Part shown: piece by piece, positions 1 through 9,906 of the stretch
Layout of the letters: each line of letters begins with the position of its first letter
Numbering within the stretch: position 1 is the stretch's first letter
DNA from: an uncultured Bacteroidales bacterium
GTDB lineage: Bacteria > Bacteroidota > Bacteroidia > Bacteroidales > P3
Assembly: GCA_910578275.1 (NCBI GenBank)
Contig: CAJTPR010000001.1
Span: 310,001-374,000, forward strand
DNA: 64,000 nucleotides
Reading direction: 5' to 3'
Notes under the pieces: generated by a model
Databases searched by the model: none
What the model was told of the DNA's origin: nothing
What the model saw: only the letters and a program-made list of their open reading frames with translations
Position numbers and translations under genes: made by a program

Positions 1-1466
1 TCGGCGACATCATGACCGACATGGTTTCGTCCATCCGCGGAAGCAACGGTTCGTTCAAGGAGATGGAAGAATGGAACATCAACCAATCCACGCCCGACGT
101 GGAAACGCTTTGGGGCGCCGGCTACCAGATCGCGGCGGCTTCGGCCCGCACGATCGAAGCGGCCAAAAGGAAACTGGCTGGAGATACCACTGCCTTGACC
201 TCTTCCCAGAAGAACAATCTGAGGAGCGCCATAGCGGCCTCGTTGGTAATCAAGGTATATGCCGAATACTTCCTTGCGCAATACTTCTGCGTGGACATCA
301 ACGTGGACAAGCATGATTACGCGTTCAGCAACAATTTCAGGATGCCCGGATCCAACCCCGTCAAGGTCGGCTTGATCCTTCTGAAAGACAGGGCGTTGGG
401 AAATGAGGAGGCGGCCAACATGTCCACGTTGGAATCCACCTACGAATTCATGGAAAAGGAAATCGCCGAAGCCATCGAATATTTCCAGGCTTCCGGAAGT
501 TCCAAGTTCACCTTGGCTCCCGAAGAACGTTTCTATCCCACGTTGTGCGCGGCCTATCTGGTACAGGCGCGCGTCTTCCTGGCTCAACACAAATACCAGC
601 AGGCTGACGAGGCTGCCGAAAACGCGTTGAGGAATCTTCCCGGTTCGGCCAACGAAACCCTCATTTCCAATCCCGAAGCCTTGCTCAACGCCTATGGCGA
701 AACGTTGTCCACGGAAGACATCTGGTCGATAAACTACACGAACCAGGACAACCTCTCCGCCAACTCGCTCCAGAACCTCTTCGGCAGTTACGGCTTCTCG
801 CCCAGCGACAAGGCCGTGGGTCTGATCAAGAGCGGAGATATACGGAAAGCCTTGTACTTTACCCCCAAACAGAAATTGCCGGAAGGCGTGACTTCCTACT
901 GCTTGAAGTATCCCAACGACAACAGCGTTTTCAACGTTCCCGTATTCCGGGTTCCCGAAATTTACCTGATCCAGGCGGAAGCCCGTGCGGCCGGCAAGTT
1001 CGGCAATGCCAACGAAGCCTTGTTGAAAGTCATCGGAGCCCGTGACTCGATCGTAGGAAAACATGCCGATCCCGAACAACAGATGATTTCCAGGTACGGT
1101 CTGACCGACGCCACGATGATGCAGGTCATCTTGGACGAGAACGCCCGCGAATTCCTTTGCGAAGGTCATCGTTGGTATGACTTGCGTCGCAACGGCGTCC
1201 GTTTGAGCCGTGAAGGTTCGAGGGACGACAACGAGAAATTCCCGACGCATTTCGAAGACTATCCCTTGTCGACTTTCGCTTTCCCTGTTCCTTACGGCGA
1301 AACGTCCACCGAACAATGGAAAAAGGGTCGTGGAACCTATGCCGACGGACGTCAGGACTCGAAGAACTGGCAGAACAACGCATGGGATGACAAACAAGGC
1401 GACAGCTACAGCGCGACCGTGACCTTGCCTGTCGAAGGCGGGGATTACGAACGAAACGAAAACTAA
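1..1466 (+). CDS. RagB/SusD family outer-membrane nutrient-binding lipoprotein, 5'-truncated by window edge
   Basis: The reading frame is already open at the left edge (codons before the first visible ATG at 12 are in frame), so the signal peptide, lipobox and first helices lie outside the window. About 487 residues are visible. Helical repeat segments run through the middle (AYLVQARVFLAQHKYQQADE, a TPR-like pair). The C-terminal signature ENAREFLCEGHRWYDLRR around visible residues 376-393 is diagnostic of SusD proteins. Family knowledge: SusD sits as a lid on a SusC TonB-dependent transporter and captures glycans or peptides at the cell surface; susC normally lies just upstream, here off-window. 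The substrate cannot be inferred. A strong intrinsic terminator follows, so the gene ends its transcription unit. Confidence 0.93.
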   Translation, partial: GDIMTDMVSSIRGSNGSFKEMEEWNINQSTPDVETLWGAGYQIAAASARTIEAAKRKLAGDTTALTSSQKNNLRSAIAASLVIKVYAEYFLAQYFCVDINVDKHDYAFSNNFRMPGSNPVKVGLILLKDRALGNEEAANMSTLESTYEFMEKEIAEAIEYFQASGSSKFTLAPEERFYPTLCAAYLVQARVFLAQHKYQQADEAAENALRNLPGSANETLISNPEALLNAYGETLSTEDIWSINYTNQDNLSANSLQNLFGSYGFSPSDKAVGLIKSGDIRKALYFTPKQKLPEGVTSYCLKYPNDNSVFNVPVFRVPEIYLIQAEARAAGKFGNANEALLKVIGARDSIVGKHADPEQQMISRYGLTDATMMQVILDENAREFLCEGHRWYDLRRNGVRLSREGSRDDNEKFPTHFEDYPLSTFAFPVPYGETSTEQWKKGRGTYADGRQDSKNWQNNAWDDKQGDSYSATVTLPVEGGDYERNEN

Positions 1467-1482
1467 GCGTCGTATCGATGAC

Positions 1483-1517
1483 AAAAAGCGCGTGGGGGTT
1501 TCTCCACGCGCTTTTTT
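1483..1517 (+). terminator. Intrinsic terminator after susD-like gene
   Basis: Perfect 8-bp G/C-rich stem GCGCGTGG (1488-1495) with CCACGCGC (1504-1511), 8-nt loop, followed by six T residues at 1512-1517. It lies 17 bases after the susD-like stop codon. Confidence 0.9.
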
Positions 1518-1521
1518 ATTG

Positions 1522-1529
1522 TATCTTCG
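1522..1529 (+). promoter_or_regulatory. Possible -7 element for the dehydratase gene
   Basis: TATCTTCG fits the Bacteroidota TAnnTTTG -7 consensus with one mismatch and lies 24 bases before the ATG at 1554. It follows the terminator immediately, where a new promoter is expected. No convincing -33 element was seen. Confidence 0.3.
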
Positions 1530-1553
1530 CGAACCTGTTTTGCCGAAGATACC

Positions 1554-3473
1554 ATGTCGCGTCCTTTTAAAAGCAAATTGTCCGGAAAAATCGCCGAGAT
1601 TCCCTATATGAACCGGTGGTTCGTATTCGCTTTCGACGTATTGGTGTCCTGTTTCTGCACCGTAGGCGCGTACGTGCTTCTCTGCAACCTTTTCAACCAA
1701 GCCGTCTATCGGGAGATCATACTGCTCATAAGCTCCTCGAGCCTGCTGGCCAGCACAACCGGATTCCTGGTCTTCAAGACTTACAAGAACATCATCCGCC
1801 ATTCTTCCTTTCAATCCATCTGGCGGATCGCGGCGGCCTTGCTCACGAAAATAGCTTTCGTCCTGGCGGTCTATCTCATCAACAATACCTTTGTTCCGAC
1901 CGACCACCTTGTGGCCGTGATATTGCTGGACGGCTTGCTCTCGTTCAGCATCCTGGTGTCGGCCCGCCTGGTCGTGGTGCTTTTCTACAACTACACCATC
2001 ACCGAATTTACCAAATCGAAACAGAAAGTATTGATCTACGGTGCGGACCACAACGACATAAACCTCACCAACATCCTCAACCTCAACACGCAGTCGAACT
2101 ACACCATTTCCGGTTTCTTGCGCTTTTCCTCGAAGAACGACACCTACCCCGTGGGCAACCTGCCCGTATTCGCGGTGGAAAAGATGTCCTCCCTAAGGAA
2201 AATCATGGAAAAAGAGGAAATACAAGGCATCCTGTTCACCCGCCAACAAGACATCCTCAAGGAGCGTAACCGGCTCATCACCTACTGCCTTTCCAAAAAG
2301 TTGAAGATGTTCACCATTCCGCCCATCGGCAAATGGCAGCACTCCACGCCGCAATTGAGAAGCCTCGACATCGCCGACCTCCTGGGAAGGGACGAGATAC
2401 ATATCAACACCGACCTGATAGAACAGGATCTCAAGGAGAAAACCGTATTGGTGACAGGAGCCGCCGGTTCCATCGGAAGCGAACTCTGCCGGCAAATCGC
2501 CGCTTTCCGTATCAAGAAACTGGTATTGTTCGACAACTGCGAAACGGGCTTGCACAATCTCCGGCTGGAACTGCAGGAGAATTTTCCTCATTTGCAGCTG
2601 AGTGCGATGATCGGCGACGTGCGCTCCGTCGACCGGCTGAAATTCGCCTTCACCAGTCATCATCCCCAAATCATTTTTCATGCGGCGGCATACAAGCACG
2701 TTCCGCTCATGGAGGAAAATCCCAACGAGGCCTTTTTCGTCAATACCATCGGCACGCGCAACATCGCCCACCTGGCATTGGATTTCGGGGTGGAGAAATT
2801 CATGATGGTATCGACCGACAAGGCCGTGAATCCCACTAACGTCATGGGCGCCTCCAAACGGCTGGCAGAAATCTATGTGCAAAGCCTGAACCAAGCCGTC
2901 AAGGACGGACTGCTGCAAGGCCGCACCCAATACATCACGACACGCTTCGGCAACGTGCTGGGAAGCCAAGGGTCGGTCATTCCGCTCTTCAAGTCGCAAA
3001 TAGACAAAGGCGGTCCGGTAACCGTCACGCATCCCGACATAACGCGCTATTTCATGACGATCAAGGAAGCCTGCCTTCTGATGCTGGAAGCCTCGAACAT
3101 AGGACACGGCGGAGACATACTGGTATTCGACATGGGTACGCCCGTGAAGATCGCCGACCTGGCAAGGAAGATGATCCTGCTTTCCAGCCACGGAGAAGAC
3201 AACATCAAGATCGAATACACCGGATTGCGCCCCGGCGAGAAACTCTACGAGGAAATACTCAGTTCGGTGGAACACACCAAGCCGACTTCACATACGAAAA
3301 TCCGCATCGCGGATGCCAACGTCTACGATTTCAAGGAACTGCCTTCCCTTTACGACCGTTTGGAAGAACTGGCCCGTGCTTGCAGGAGTGAAGAGTCTGT
3401 CAGGTTGGCCAAAGAAATCGTGCCGGAATATATCAGCAACAATTCCGAATTCTCGAGATTAGACCGCAAGTAA
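1554..3473 (+). CDS. Membrane-bound nucleotide-sugar 4,6-dehydratase/epimerase, FlaA1/WbpM/CapD family
   Basis: A 639-residue protein of typical length for the long membrane form. The first ~150 residues contain about four hydrophobic segments. A CoA-binding-like Rossmann region follows (about 150-290), then an extended SDR domain with the nucleotide-binding motif TGAAGSIGSE at 301-310. The catalytic region STDKA (420-424) is followed by MGASKR with Met431 in place of the usual SDR Tyr and Lys435, a known feature of the WbpM/PglF branch. RPGEKLYEE lies near the C-terminus. The family converts UDP-GlcNAc or similar sugars to 4-keto-6-deoxy intermediates for capsule, O-antigen or protein glycans on the cytoplasmic face of the membrane. 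No other polysaccharide gene lies beside it, so its pathway is open. Confidence 0.9.
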   Translation: MSRPFKSKLSGKIAEIPYMNRWFVFAFDVLVSCFCTVGAYVLLCNLFNQAVYREIILLISSSSLLASTTGFLVFKTYKNIIRHSSFQSIWRIAAALLTKIAFVLAVYLINNTFVPTDHLVAVILLDGLLSFSILVSARLVVVLFYNYTITEFTKSKQKVLIYGADHNDINLTNILNLNTQSNYTISGFLRFSSKNDTYPVGNLPVFAVEKMSSLRKIMEKEEIQGILFTRQQDILKERNRLITYCLSKKLKMFTIPPIGKWQHSTPQLRSLDIADLLGRDEIHINTDLIEQDLKEKTVLVTGAAGSIGSELCRQIAAFRIKKLVLFDNCETGLHNLRLELQENFPHLQLSAMIGDVRSVDRLKFAFTSHHPQIIFHAAAYKHVPLMEENPNEAFFVNTIGTRNIAHLALDFGVEKFMMVSTDKAVNPTNVMGASKRLAEIYVQSLNQAVKDGLLQGRTQYITTRFGNVLGSQGSVIPLFKSQIDKGGPVTVTHPDITRYFMTIKEACLLMLEASNIGHGGDILVFDMGTPVKIADLARKMILLSSHGEDNIKIEYTGLRPGEKLYEEILSSVEHTKPTSHTKIRIADANVYDFKELPSLYDRLEELARACRSEESVRLAKEIVPEYISNNSEFSRLDRK

Positions 3474-3495
3474 TCCGCGCGACAGCCTCGTGCCC

Positions 3496-4836
3496 CTATT
3501 CGTCGCCCGCGCCCGGATTTCGGGAAGCCGAAGAGCGCGCCTCGTCGAATTTGGCTTTCATCGTGGGATTGCCGCGCGTAAGTTTCTTGATGCTCAAGTC
3601 CTCCACCTTGTCGTTGGCCAGACGCAAGTTGTTCTCCGAACCGATCAGCGCGTCTTTTATCTTTTGCAGGTGGTCTATCGACTTGTCGATTTCCTCGATG
3701 GCCTTTGCGAATTTCTCGGACGCGAGACGGTAATTGCGGCCGAACTTGTCCTTGAAGTCGGTCAACTGGTTCTCGAAATCGGTCACGTCCACGCTCTGCT
3801 GCCGCGCGAAGGCAAGTTGCCGCTTGTATTCGATACTCTTCCTGGACGCCTGCGTCAAGAGCGAGATGATGGGCATGAAGAACTGCGGCCTTACCACGTA
3901 CATCTTGGGATAACGGTAGGAAACGTCCACGATGCCCTCGTTGTACAACTCGCTTTCGGGTTCGAGCAAGGATACCAATACGGCGTATTCGCAGCCTTTT
4001 TCGTTACGGTCCTTGTCCAACTTGGCCAAAAAGTCCTCGTTCTTGTGCTTGGTCGCCGTCTGGTCCATCTCGTTCTTCATCTCGAACATGATCGAGACAT
4101 ATTCCATGCCCTCCGCGTAATCCCTGAAAACGAAATCGCCCTTGCTTCCGCCCCGGGCGTCGTTGTCTTTTTCGAAATAGGAATCGGGATACATCGAGGC
4201 ACGCACCTTGTTGAACTCGGTACTGCAATGCACCTCCAAGGTCTCCCCGATCATCTTGGTAGACAACTTGGCTTTCAAGTTCTTGTAAAAATCTATCTGC
4301 TCCTGTTTCTCCTTGAGCCGGAGTTCGAAGCGTTCCTTCAGCTCGCCCTCGCGCAACCGGGCCGCGTCGGAAGCCGACCTTACCTTGCTTTCCAATTCGG
4401 CAATGAGCGCTTCCTTGGCATGCAGGACGTCTTTGGCCTTGTTCCGTTCTTCCATCAAGGCCATGTCGCGCCGGTTCTCGCTTTGCGAGACGGCGGTCTT
4501 GAGCGTGGCGATTTCCTGGTCTTTCCTGGCCAGCACCACATCCAGTTCCATGCGCGTGCGTGCCGCCACTTCCTGGATTTCCTTGTTGAGCTGCTCTATC
4601 CGGCTGTCTTTTTGAGCCATGCTCAACTTGTTCTCACCCAGACGTTGCACGTACAACTGCTTCAAACGTTCTTCGGCGGCGGCCTGCTCGGCTTGTTTCT
4701 GCTTGTGCAGTTCTTCCATGCGGCGGTCGATCTCCGCCTTGAACTCCGCGTTCTTCACCTGGTTCATGATCAAGGCATAATCGGCCTCGTCCACGCTGAA
4801 CACGCTACCGCACTTGGGGCACTTCAATTCTTTCAT
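3496..4836 (-). CDS. DUF2130 domain-containing coiled-coil protein
   Basis: The 446-residue protein starts with a zinc-ribbon-like CPKCGS (Cys6, Cys9). A long charged, Lys/Glu/Gln-rich stretch follows (about 25-190), read as coiled coil. The C-terminal half has the conserved DUF2130 block (KGDFVFRDY, SIMFEMKNEMDQTATKHKNE, YRYPKMYVVRPQFF). The family function is not established; the core recalls nuclease-like folds with acidic and Lys residues (EMKNE), but that is inference. Its stop lies 22 bases from the convergent dehydratase stop, leaving no room for a separate terminator. Upstream, a hairpin separates it from the MFS gene, so it is probably transcribed alone. Confidence 0.85.
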   Translation of the reverse strand: MKELKCPKCGSVFSVDEADYALIMNQVKNAEFKAEIDRRMEELHKQKQAEQAAAEERLKQLYVQRLGENKLSMAQKDSRIEQLNKEIQEVAARTRMELDVVLARKDQEIATLKTAVSQSENRRDMALMEERNKAKDVLHAKEALIAELESKVRSASDAARLREGELKERFELRLKEKQEQIDFYKNLKAKLSTKMIGETLEVHCSTEFNKVRASMYPDSYFEKDNDARGGSKGDFVFRDYAEGMEYVSIMFEMKNEMDQTATKHKNEDFLAKLDKDRNEKGCEYAVLVSLLEPESELYNEGIVDVSYRYPKMYVVRPQFFMPIISLLTQASRKSIEYKRQLAFARQQSVDVTDFENQLTDFKDKFGRNYRLASEKFAKAIEEIDKSIDHLQKIKDALIGSENNLRLANDKVEDLSIKKLTRGNPTMKAKFDEARSSASRNPGAGDE

Positions 4837-4877
4837 GCAACGAATCTCCTATCGACGACTCACACGCTTAAGAAGAC

Positions 4878-4914
4878 AAAAGGAGCCGTCCGCGAACGAC
4901 GGAAGGCTCCTTTT
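4878..4914 (-). terminator. Hairpin terminator downstream of the MFS gene
   Basis: AAAAGGAGCC (4878-4887) pairs perfectly with GGCTCCTTTT (4905-4914), extended inward by CCG/CGG. Read on the minus strand the stem ends in a T-rich tract. It sits between the stop of the MFS gene and the start of the DUF2130 gene. Confidence 0.8.
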
Positions 4915-4935
4915 GCAAACCACGTGGTCGAAAAA

Positions 4936-6351
4936 CTATTTCTTGATATTGGGAAGTTCAAGGCCGTAGCCTTTCTTCTTGTCGATGGCTTTCAAGTACA
5001 AGCCCAGGAACAAGGCCACCACGCCCAAGCCGGCAAAAATCAACATGGGCACGGTGTAGTCGTATTGCAACGGATCTTCCACGCCCGGATTGACGGATTG
5101 CAACACCTTTCCTATCAACATGGGAAAAGCGAACAAGCCGATGTTCTGCACCCAGAAGATCACGGCGTAGGCCGAACCAAGGACACGGTTGTCCACCAGT
5201 TTCGGAACACTGGGCCACAACGAAGCCGGCATGAGCGAAAACGATATGCCCAGCAAGACAATGGCCAGGAAAGCAAAAACCGGCCCCGCGACGCTCCCCT
5301 TGACGGCAGGCAGAAGCAAGGCGAAGCACAAGTGGCAGACGATCATGAGCAAGGCGCCGAATATGAGCATCGTGGCTCCTTTGCCTTTCCTGTCCAGGAA
5401 ATTGCCGAGGAAAGGAGTTATGGCGGCGGCGCCGAGAGGGAATACCGAAAATATCAGGCCCGCGTTCTCGGCCGAAAAACCGAGATTGCACTGCAACATG
5501 TTGATGGCGTATTTCTGGAAAGGAAAGATGGCCGAATAATAGAGCACGCACAAAAAGGCCACGACCCAGAACACCCCGCTGGAGAAAATCATGCCCAAGT
5601 CCTTGAACTTGAAAGGCTCTTCGGGCTCTTCACCGCTCTCGCCCATCTGCTTTTCCAGCTTCCTGTCCATGAAGAAATAGGAAATGAAGCAGATGAAACC
5701 CACCAGCAGCAGGATAACCCCCAGCATCACCGAACGCGACACGTCGGGAACACCTCCCATCTTGGCCACGACGGGCGATATCAATACGGCCGCGGCCACG
5801 CCGATACGGGCTATGGCCATTTCCAAGCCCATGGCGAGCGCCATTTCCTTTTCCCTGAACCACTTCACGATGCCTTTCGATACCATGATACCGGCCATTT
5901 CGATGCCGCAGCCGAAAATCATGAAACCGAACGCGGCCATCTTGGCCGAGGCAGGCATGCCCTCGTAGAAAGGGAAGAAATTCCAGAAACCGGAGAGGAA
6001 GTTTTCCGCCCCGCTTCCTGCGAAAGCGGGAGAAACCGCGTAATATTTCACGCACGCCCCTATGACCATGAGGAAACCCGACAAAAGCGCCGTATAACGC
6101 ACGCCGATCTTGTCCAATATGATACCGGCGAATATCAGGAAGAACACGAACACGTTAAGGAACGTCTCGCTTCCCTGGTAGGTGCCGTAGGCCTGGGGAG
6201 ACCAGCCTTTGGTTTGTTGCAGCATGTCCTGCAAGGGCGAAAGGATGTCCACGAACATGTATCCGAAAAACATCATCAAGGCCAGACACACCAAGGCCGT
6301 CCATCTGGCGGCAGGCGAATCACTCAAGATTTTTCTGATTTTCTCTGTCAT
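4936..6351 (-). CDS. Major facilitator superfamily transporter, OFA (oxalate/formate antiporter)-like
   Basis: The 471-residue protein has about 12 hydrophobic segments. A cytoplasmic loop lies between the halves (around 215-235, with EKQMGESGEEPEEP). The LDKIGVRYTALLSG motif after TM2 is the MFS motif-A region, and FLDRKGKGAT is its C-half counterpart. The long extracellular segment after TM1 (LSPLQDMLQQTKGW) and overall pattern resemble OFA-type or related anion antiporters, but the substrate cannot be read from sequence. It lies 19 bases downstream of the four-TM gene and is probably the last gene of the DUF2723 operon, ending at the hairpin 4878-4914. Confidence 0.85.
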   Translation of the reverse strand: MTEKIRKILSDSPAARWTALVCLALMMFFGYMFVDILSPLQDMLQQTKGWSPQAYGTYQGSETFLNVFVFFLIFAGIILDKIGVRYTALLSGFLMVIGACVKYYAVSPAFAGSGAENFLSGFWNFFPFYEGMPASAKMAAFGFMIFGCGIEMAGIMVSKGIVKWFREKEMALAMGLEMAIARIGVAAAVLISPVVAKMGGVPDVSRSVMLGVILLLVGFICFISYFFMDRKLEKQMGESGEEPEEPFKFKDLGMIFSSGVFWVVAFLCVLYYSAIFPFQKYAINMLQCNLGFSAENAGLIFSVFPLGAAAITPFLGNFLDRKGKGATMLIFGALLMIVCHLCFALLLPAVKGSVAGPVFAFLAIVLLGISFSLMPASLWPSVPKLVDNRVLGSAYAVIFWVQNIGLFAFPMLIGKVLQSVNPGVEDPLQYDYTVPMLIFAGLGVVALFLGLYLKAIDKKKGYGLELPNIKK

Positions 6352-6370
6352 TTGTATTCTTTGTTAAGAT

Positions 6371-6835
6371 TTAATTCTTCATGTGCTTCAGGCAAGAGGC
6401 GTAACCGGCCACGAACAATCCCGTCCAAAGGATGGAACCCCAAGGAACGCCCGCGGCGGGAATGAAAAGCATGCCCGTCAATATGACCAGGCATTGGGCG
6501 ATGGTATAGACATGAAAGCCCTTGCGGCGCAAACGCCACATGAGAATGGCGCCGGCCAAGGAGAAGACGAAAAGGAAACCCGTAAGGAAATAATACCAGC
6601 GCGGCAAGGCGAACACGGCCTCCATCGACGACCTCATCGCCGGCATCATGTTGAAATAAGCCTCGTAGGTATCGGTTTCAAACACCAGGTGCCGCAAGGT
6701 ACCGAAACTCATCCCCATGTAAAGATAGGCCAAGGCGGAACAACCGCTGCCTATGAATGTGAGTATGCACAATACCGACAACAACGTCGTCCTTTTCCGT
6801 TCCGGCTCCTGCCGCATTCTTTCATCAAATTCCAT
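6371..6835 (-). CDS. Small four-TM membrane protein of unknown function
   Basis: The 154-residue protein has an N-terminal charged tail (MEFDERMRQEPERKR) and four hydrophobic helices (about 18-40, 78-100, 107-125, 128-148). I recognise no catalytic motif. Its start overlaps the end of the upstream DUF2723 gene by 11 bases, implying translational coupling. This places it in the DUF2723-MFS operon. Small unannotated membrane proteins of this kind are common in Bacteroidales; a role as partner of the glycosyltransferases is only suggested by position. Confidence 0.75.
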   Translation of the reverse strand: MEFDERMRQEPERKRTTLLSVLCILTFIGSGCSALAYLYMGMSFGTLRHLVFETDTYEAYFNMMPAMRSSMEAVFALPRWYYFLTGFLFVFSLAGAILMWRLRRKGFHVYTIAQCLVILTGMLFIPAAGVPWGSILWTGLFVAGYASCLKHMKN

Positions 6836-9800
6836 GACTTTCCAGTTTTTGTCCTAATCGCGCCACGAATCCGGCCACGTTCCCGTTTATCGCCGCGAAA
6901 GGTTTTATCCTGCGGTTCATTTCACGCAACACGCCTGCGCAGTCGCCTTGTTCGTAGCGTACGCTACGGGCGAAACGGGCGGGAAAGCGCGCCATGTACA
7001 GGAATCTTTCCATATAATTGTCTTCGAGCCGTGAAGCCAAGGCCAGGCCCTTTTCGTAGGCTCCCGCACGCAAGTATTCCTCTATCTGGTAGATGGTCAT
7101 ACCCTCGAAAGGAACCTTTTCGTCGGGGAAGAATTCAAGGCTCTTGTCCAGCACGCGTACCGCCGAATCATGTTTTCCCTCAAAGTTCAAGGCACGCGCC
7201 AACAAGACGTATTGGTAACGGATCGTATTGGCGTAACCTGCGCTTTCGGGATCGACGGCGGTCTTGGGATCTTGCAGGTTACCCCAACGGAAACGGTTGA
7301 CGAACAAGTCGTAGGTCTTGTCGGTTTCCATCCCGTTCGCCCCCACATAGGCGCGATTGGCGTTGCGATAAGGCACCAGACGATAGACGTTGCCTTGCAA
7401 GGAAGCCAACTCGTTGACGGGGAATAAGCCCGCCTGGGCTCCCGTACTGAGCAGATGGACGGGACGGTCGAACTTGTTGGTGCCGAAAATGTCCAAGAAC
7501 GCCAAATCGGCACGATACAGGACGGAAGACCCACCCTTTACCGTATAACGGATCGCATCGGGAACGGTTCTCGCCTGTTCGGGAGTAATCTGCCCCTTGG
7601 CTATCATTTCCTGGACGGGCAACGTGACCTTTACCTTGCGGGTGGGGAAGAAGGAGACGAGGTTGCCGTCACGATCGCGCTGCTTGGTGGCGGGATCCTT
7701 GCTGCCCACGACATGCAAAAGGTCGGTCAGCTCGATATGGCCGCCCAAGTCCATGTCGCCCAAGTAGACGTAATCGTTCTCGCCTTGTCCGTAACCCTCG
7801 TAAGGCACGGTGAATTCCAAAGGCCGGGCATCATACATGGCCCGGAACAACGGTTGGACGTGCCAGAAACTGTTGGCAAGGGCGCTGTTGACGATACGGA
7901 CGTCCGTGCGTATGCCCTCCATCTCCTGGCAATACCAGAGGGGAAACGTGTCATTGTCGCCATTGGCGATGAGAATGCCGTCTTTTTCACACGATTCCAG
8001 CGTATTCCTGGCAAAATCGTAAGCGGCCGTGCGGTGCGAGCGATCATGATCGTCCCATCCTTGCTGCGCCATCAGGCCCGGTACGAACACCAAGGCCAGG
8101 ACACTGGTCAGGCCCAAGGCCAGCTTGCGGTTCATCCGGCGTGCAAGCCAGCAGGAAAGCGCCATGACGCCCAAACCTATCCAGATGGCAAAAGCATAGA
8201 AAGAACCGGCATAGGCATAGTCCCTTTCGCGCGGTTCGGTGCTGGGCTGGTTCAGATAGAGGATAATGGCCAAGCCTGTCATGAAGAAAAGCAGGAACAC
8301 CACGAACGCGCCCTGCCTGTGTTTCCTGTAATGGTAAAGCAATCCGCACAAGCCGAGCAACAGCGGCAACATGAAAAACGTGTTGCGTCCTTGGTTTTCT
8401 TTCAGATATGCGGGAAGGTCGCTTTGAGGACCGAGCCGTGCGGCGTCCAGGAACTTGATGCCGCTGATCCAGTTGCCATGCAACACGTCGCGGCTTCCGT
8501 CGCGATTGTAGCCCAATCCTTGCATGTTGTTCTGACGACCGGAGAAATTCCACATGAAATAGCGGAAATACATCCACCCGAAATGGTAGCGGACCAGAAA
8601 TCGCATGTTTTCCAAGGCCGTCGGCTTGGCCGTGCCTTCCTTGGCATCGGTTCCGCTCCAGAAACGGTAATATTCGACATGGGGCCGCCCCCCGCCGCTC
8701 TGGTTCGAATACATACGCGGAAAAAGGCCGCAATGCGCCTTGTCGTAGACGTATTCCGAACCGTACCCCGTGATGTCGTACTTGCCCGTTTCCTTGTTTT
8801 TCCTATACTGGGGTGAAGTCTGCCTGACATCGACCAGTCGCGCGTTGAAATATTGCCCGTAGAGCAAAGGACGGCTACCGTACTGTTCGCGGTTCAGATA
8901 GGAAAGAAGGCTCAACGCGTCCTTGGGTTCGTTCTCGTTGATAGGCACCTGGGCGTTGGAACGGATCACCAACGTGAAGAACGTGGAATAGCCGACAAGC
9001 ATGAAACACAGGCAAAGCAGGCCCGTATGCAATATCACGCGGTTCTTCCTGCGGGCCGAACGCAAACCCCATGTCAAGGCGGCCACCAGCAGGACGAAAT
9101 AGATGATCGTTCCCGAATTGAACGGCAAACCGACGGAATTGACGAAAAATATCTCGAAATAACCGGCCAGCTTCACCGTCCAGGGCACCACGCCCCAAAG
9201 GATGACCGCCAGCAACAGGAACGAAAGGCCGATGGACGTCCAGAAGCCTTTCCTTGTCGGCTTGAACTTCTTGTAGTAGATGATGAACACCATGGCGGGA
9301 ATGACCAGCAGGTTGAGCAGATGCACGCCGATGGCAAGCCCCACCAGGAAAGCGATGAAGATGATCCAACGCAGGTTATGGGGTTCGTCCGCCACGGTTT
9401 CCCATTTGAGGATGGCCCAGAACGAAATGGCAGTGAAGAACGACGACATGGCATACACTTCGCCTTCGGCCGAAGAGAACCAGAACGAGTCACTGAACGT
9501 GTAGGCCAACGCCCCTATCACGCCGCAGGCATAGATCATGAGTTGATGGAAAACGCCCGGTCCGTCCTTTTCCTTGCCTGAAACCTCGATTATCTTGCGT
9601 CCCAGCATCGTGATGGTCCAAAAAAGGAACAAGATGGTGAAACTGCTGCACAAGGCCGACATGACGTTGACCGCGAAAGCCGCGTATTGGCTGTGCCCGA
9701 AAGTGAAAATCTGCGCCAGGCAGCCCAATATCTGGAACGTGGGCGCCCCGGGAGGATGTCCTACCATAAGCTTGCCCGAAGTGCTGATGTATTCCCCGCA

Positions 9801-9905
9801 ATCCCACCAGCTTACCGTACGTTCGGCAGCCGAGACGTAAACCACCGTGGCCACGGCCCACACGAGCCAGCCGATGACATTGTTCCACTTGGCGTAATCC
9901 TTCAT
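6825..9905 (-). CDS. DUF2723 family membrane protein, GT-C type glycosyltransferase (TMEM260-like), copy A
   Basis: The 1026-residue protein has many membrane helices in its first ~550 residues and a soluble C-terminal part with TPR-like helices near 885-1000. The hallmark WWDCGEY (about 33-39) in the first loop after TM1 and GHPPGAP shortly after define DUF2723. Asp/Glu in that loop resemble the acidic catalytic residues of GT-C enzymes. Family knowledge: the animal relative TMEM260 is a protein O-mannosyltransferase, and Bacteroidota widely O-glycosylate exported proteins. A role in surface-protein or lipid-linked glycan modification is therefore plausible, but donor and acceptor are unknown. 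It starts one base after the stop codon of copy B and overlaps the four-TM gene. Confidence 0.9.
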   Translation of the reverse strand: MKDYAKWNNVIGWLVWAVATVVYVSAAERTVSWWDCGEYISTSGKLMVGHPPGAPTFQILGCLAQIFTFGHSQYAAFAVNVMSALCSSFTILFLFWTITMLGRKIIEVSGKEKDGPGVFHQLMIYACGVIGALAYTFSDSFWFSSAEGEVYAMSSFFTAISFWAILKWETVADEPHNLRWIIFIAFLVGLAIGVHLLNLLVIPAMVFIIYYKKFKPTRKGFWTSIGLSFLLLAVILWGVVPWTVKLAGYFEIFFVNSVGLPFNSGTIIYFVLLVAALTWGLRSARRKNRVILHTGLLCLCFMLVGYSTFFTLVIRSNAQVPINENEPKDALSLLSYLNREQYGSRPLLYGQYFNARLVDVRQTSPQYRKNKETGKYDITGYGSEYVYDKAHCGLFPRMYSNQSGGGRPHVEYYRFWSGTDAKEGTAKPTALENMRFLVRYHFGWMYFRYFMWNFSGRQNNMQGLGYNRDGSRDVLHGNWISGIKFLDAARLGPQSDLPAYLKENQGRNTFFMLPLLLGLCGLLYHYRKHRQGAFVVFLLFFMTGLAIILYLNQPSTEPRERDYAYAGSFYAFAIWIGLGVMALSCWLARRMNRKLALGLTSVLALVFVPGLMAQQGWDDHDRSHRTAAYDFARNTLESCEKDGILIANGDNDTFPLWYCQEMEGIRTDVRIVNSALANSFWHVQPLFRAMYDARPLEFTVPYEGYGQGENDYVYLGDMDLGGHIELTDLLHVVGSKDPATKQRDRDGNLVSFFPTRKVKVTLPVQEMIAKGQITPEQARTVPDAIRYTVKGGSSVLYRADLAFLDIFGTNKFDRPVHLLSTGAQAGLFPVNELASLQGNVYRLVPYRNANRAYVGANGMETDKTYDLFVNRFRWGNLQDPKTAVDPESAGYANTIRYQYVLLARALNFEGKHDSAVRVLDKSLEFFPDEKVPFEGMTIYQIEEYLRAGAYEKGLALASRLEDNYMERFLYMARFPARFARSVRYEQGDCAGVLREMNRRIKPFAAINGNVAGFVARLGQKLESHGI

Positions 9906-9906
9906 C

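Noticed and set aside
3490..6465. Long plus-strand open frame of 991 codons opposite the DUF2130 and MFS genes
   Set aside because: It runs antisense to two well-supported genes and through a terminator, and its translation is low-complexity His/Arg/Gly/Leu-rich, as expected from G+C-rich codon bias.
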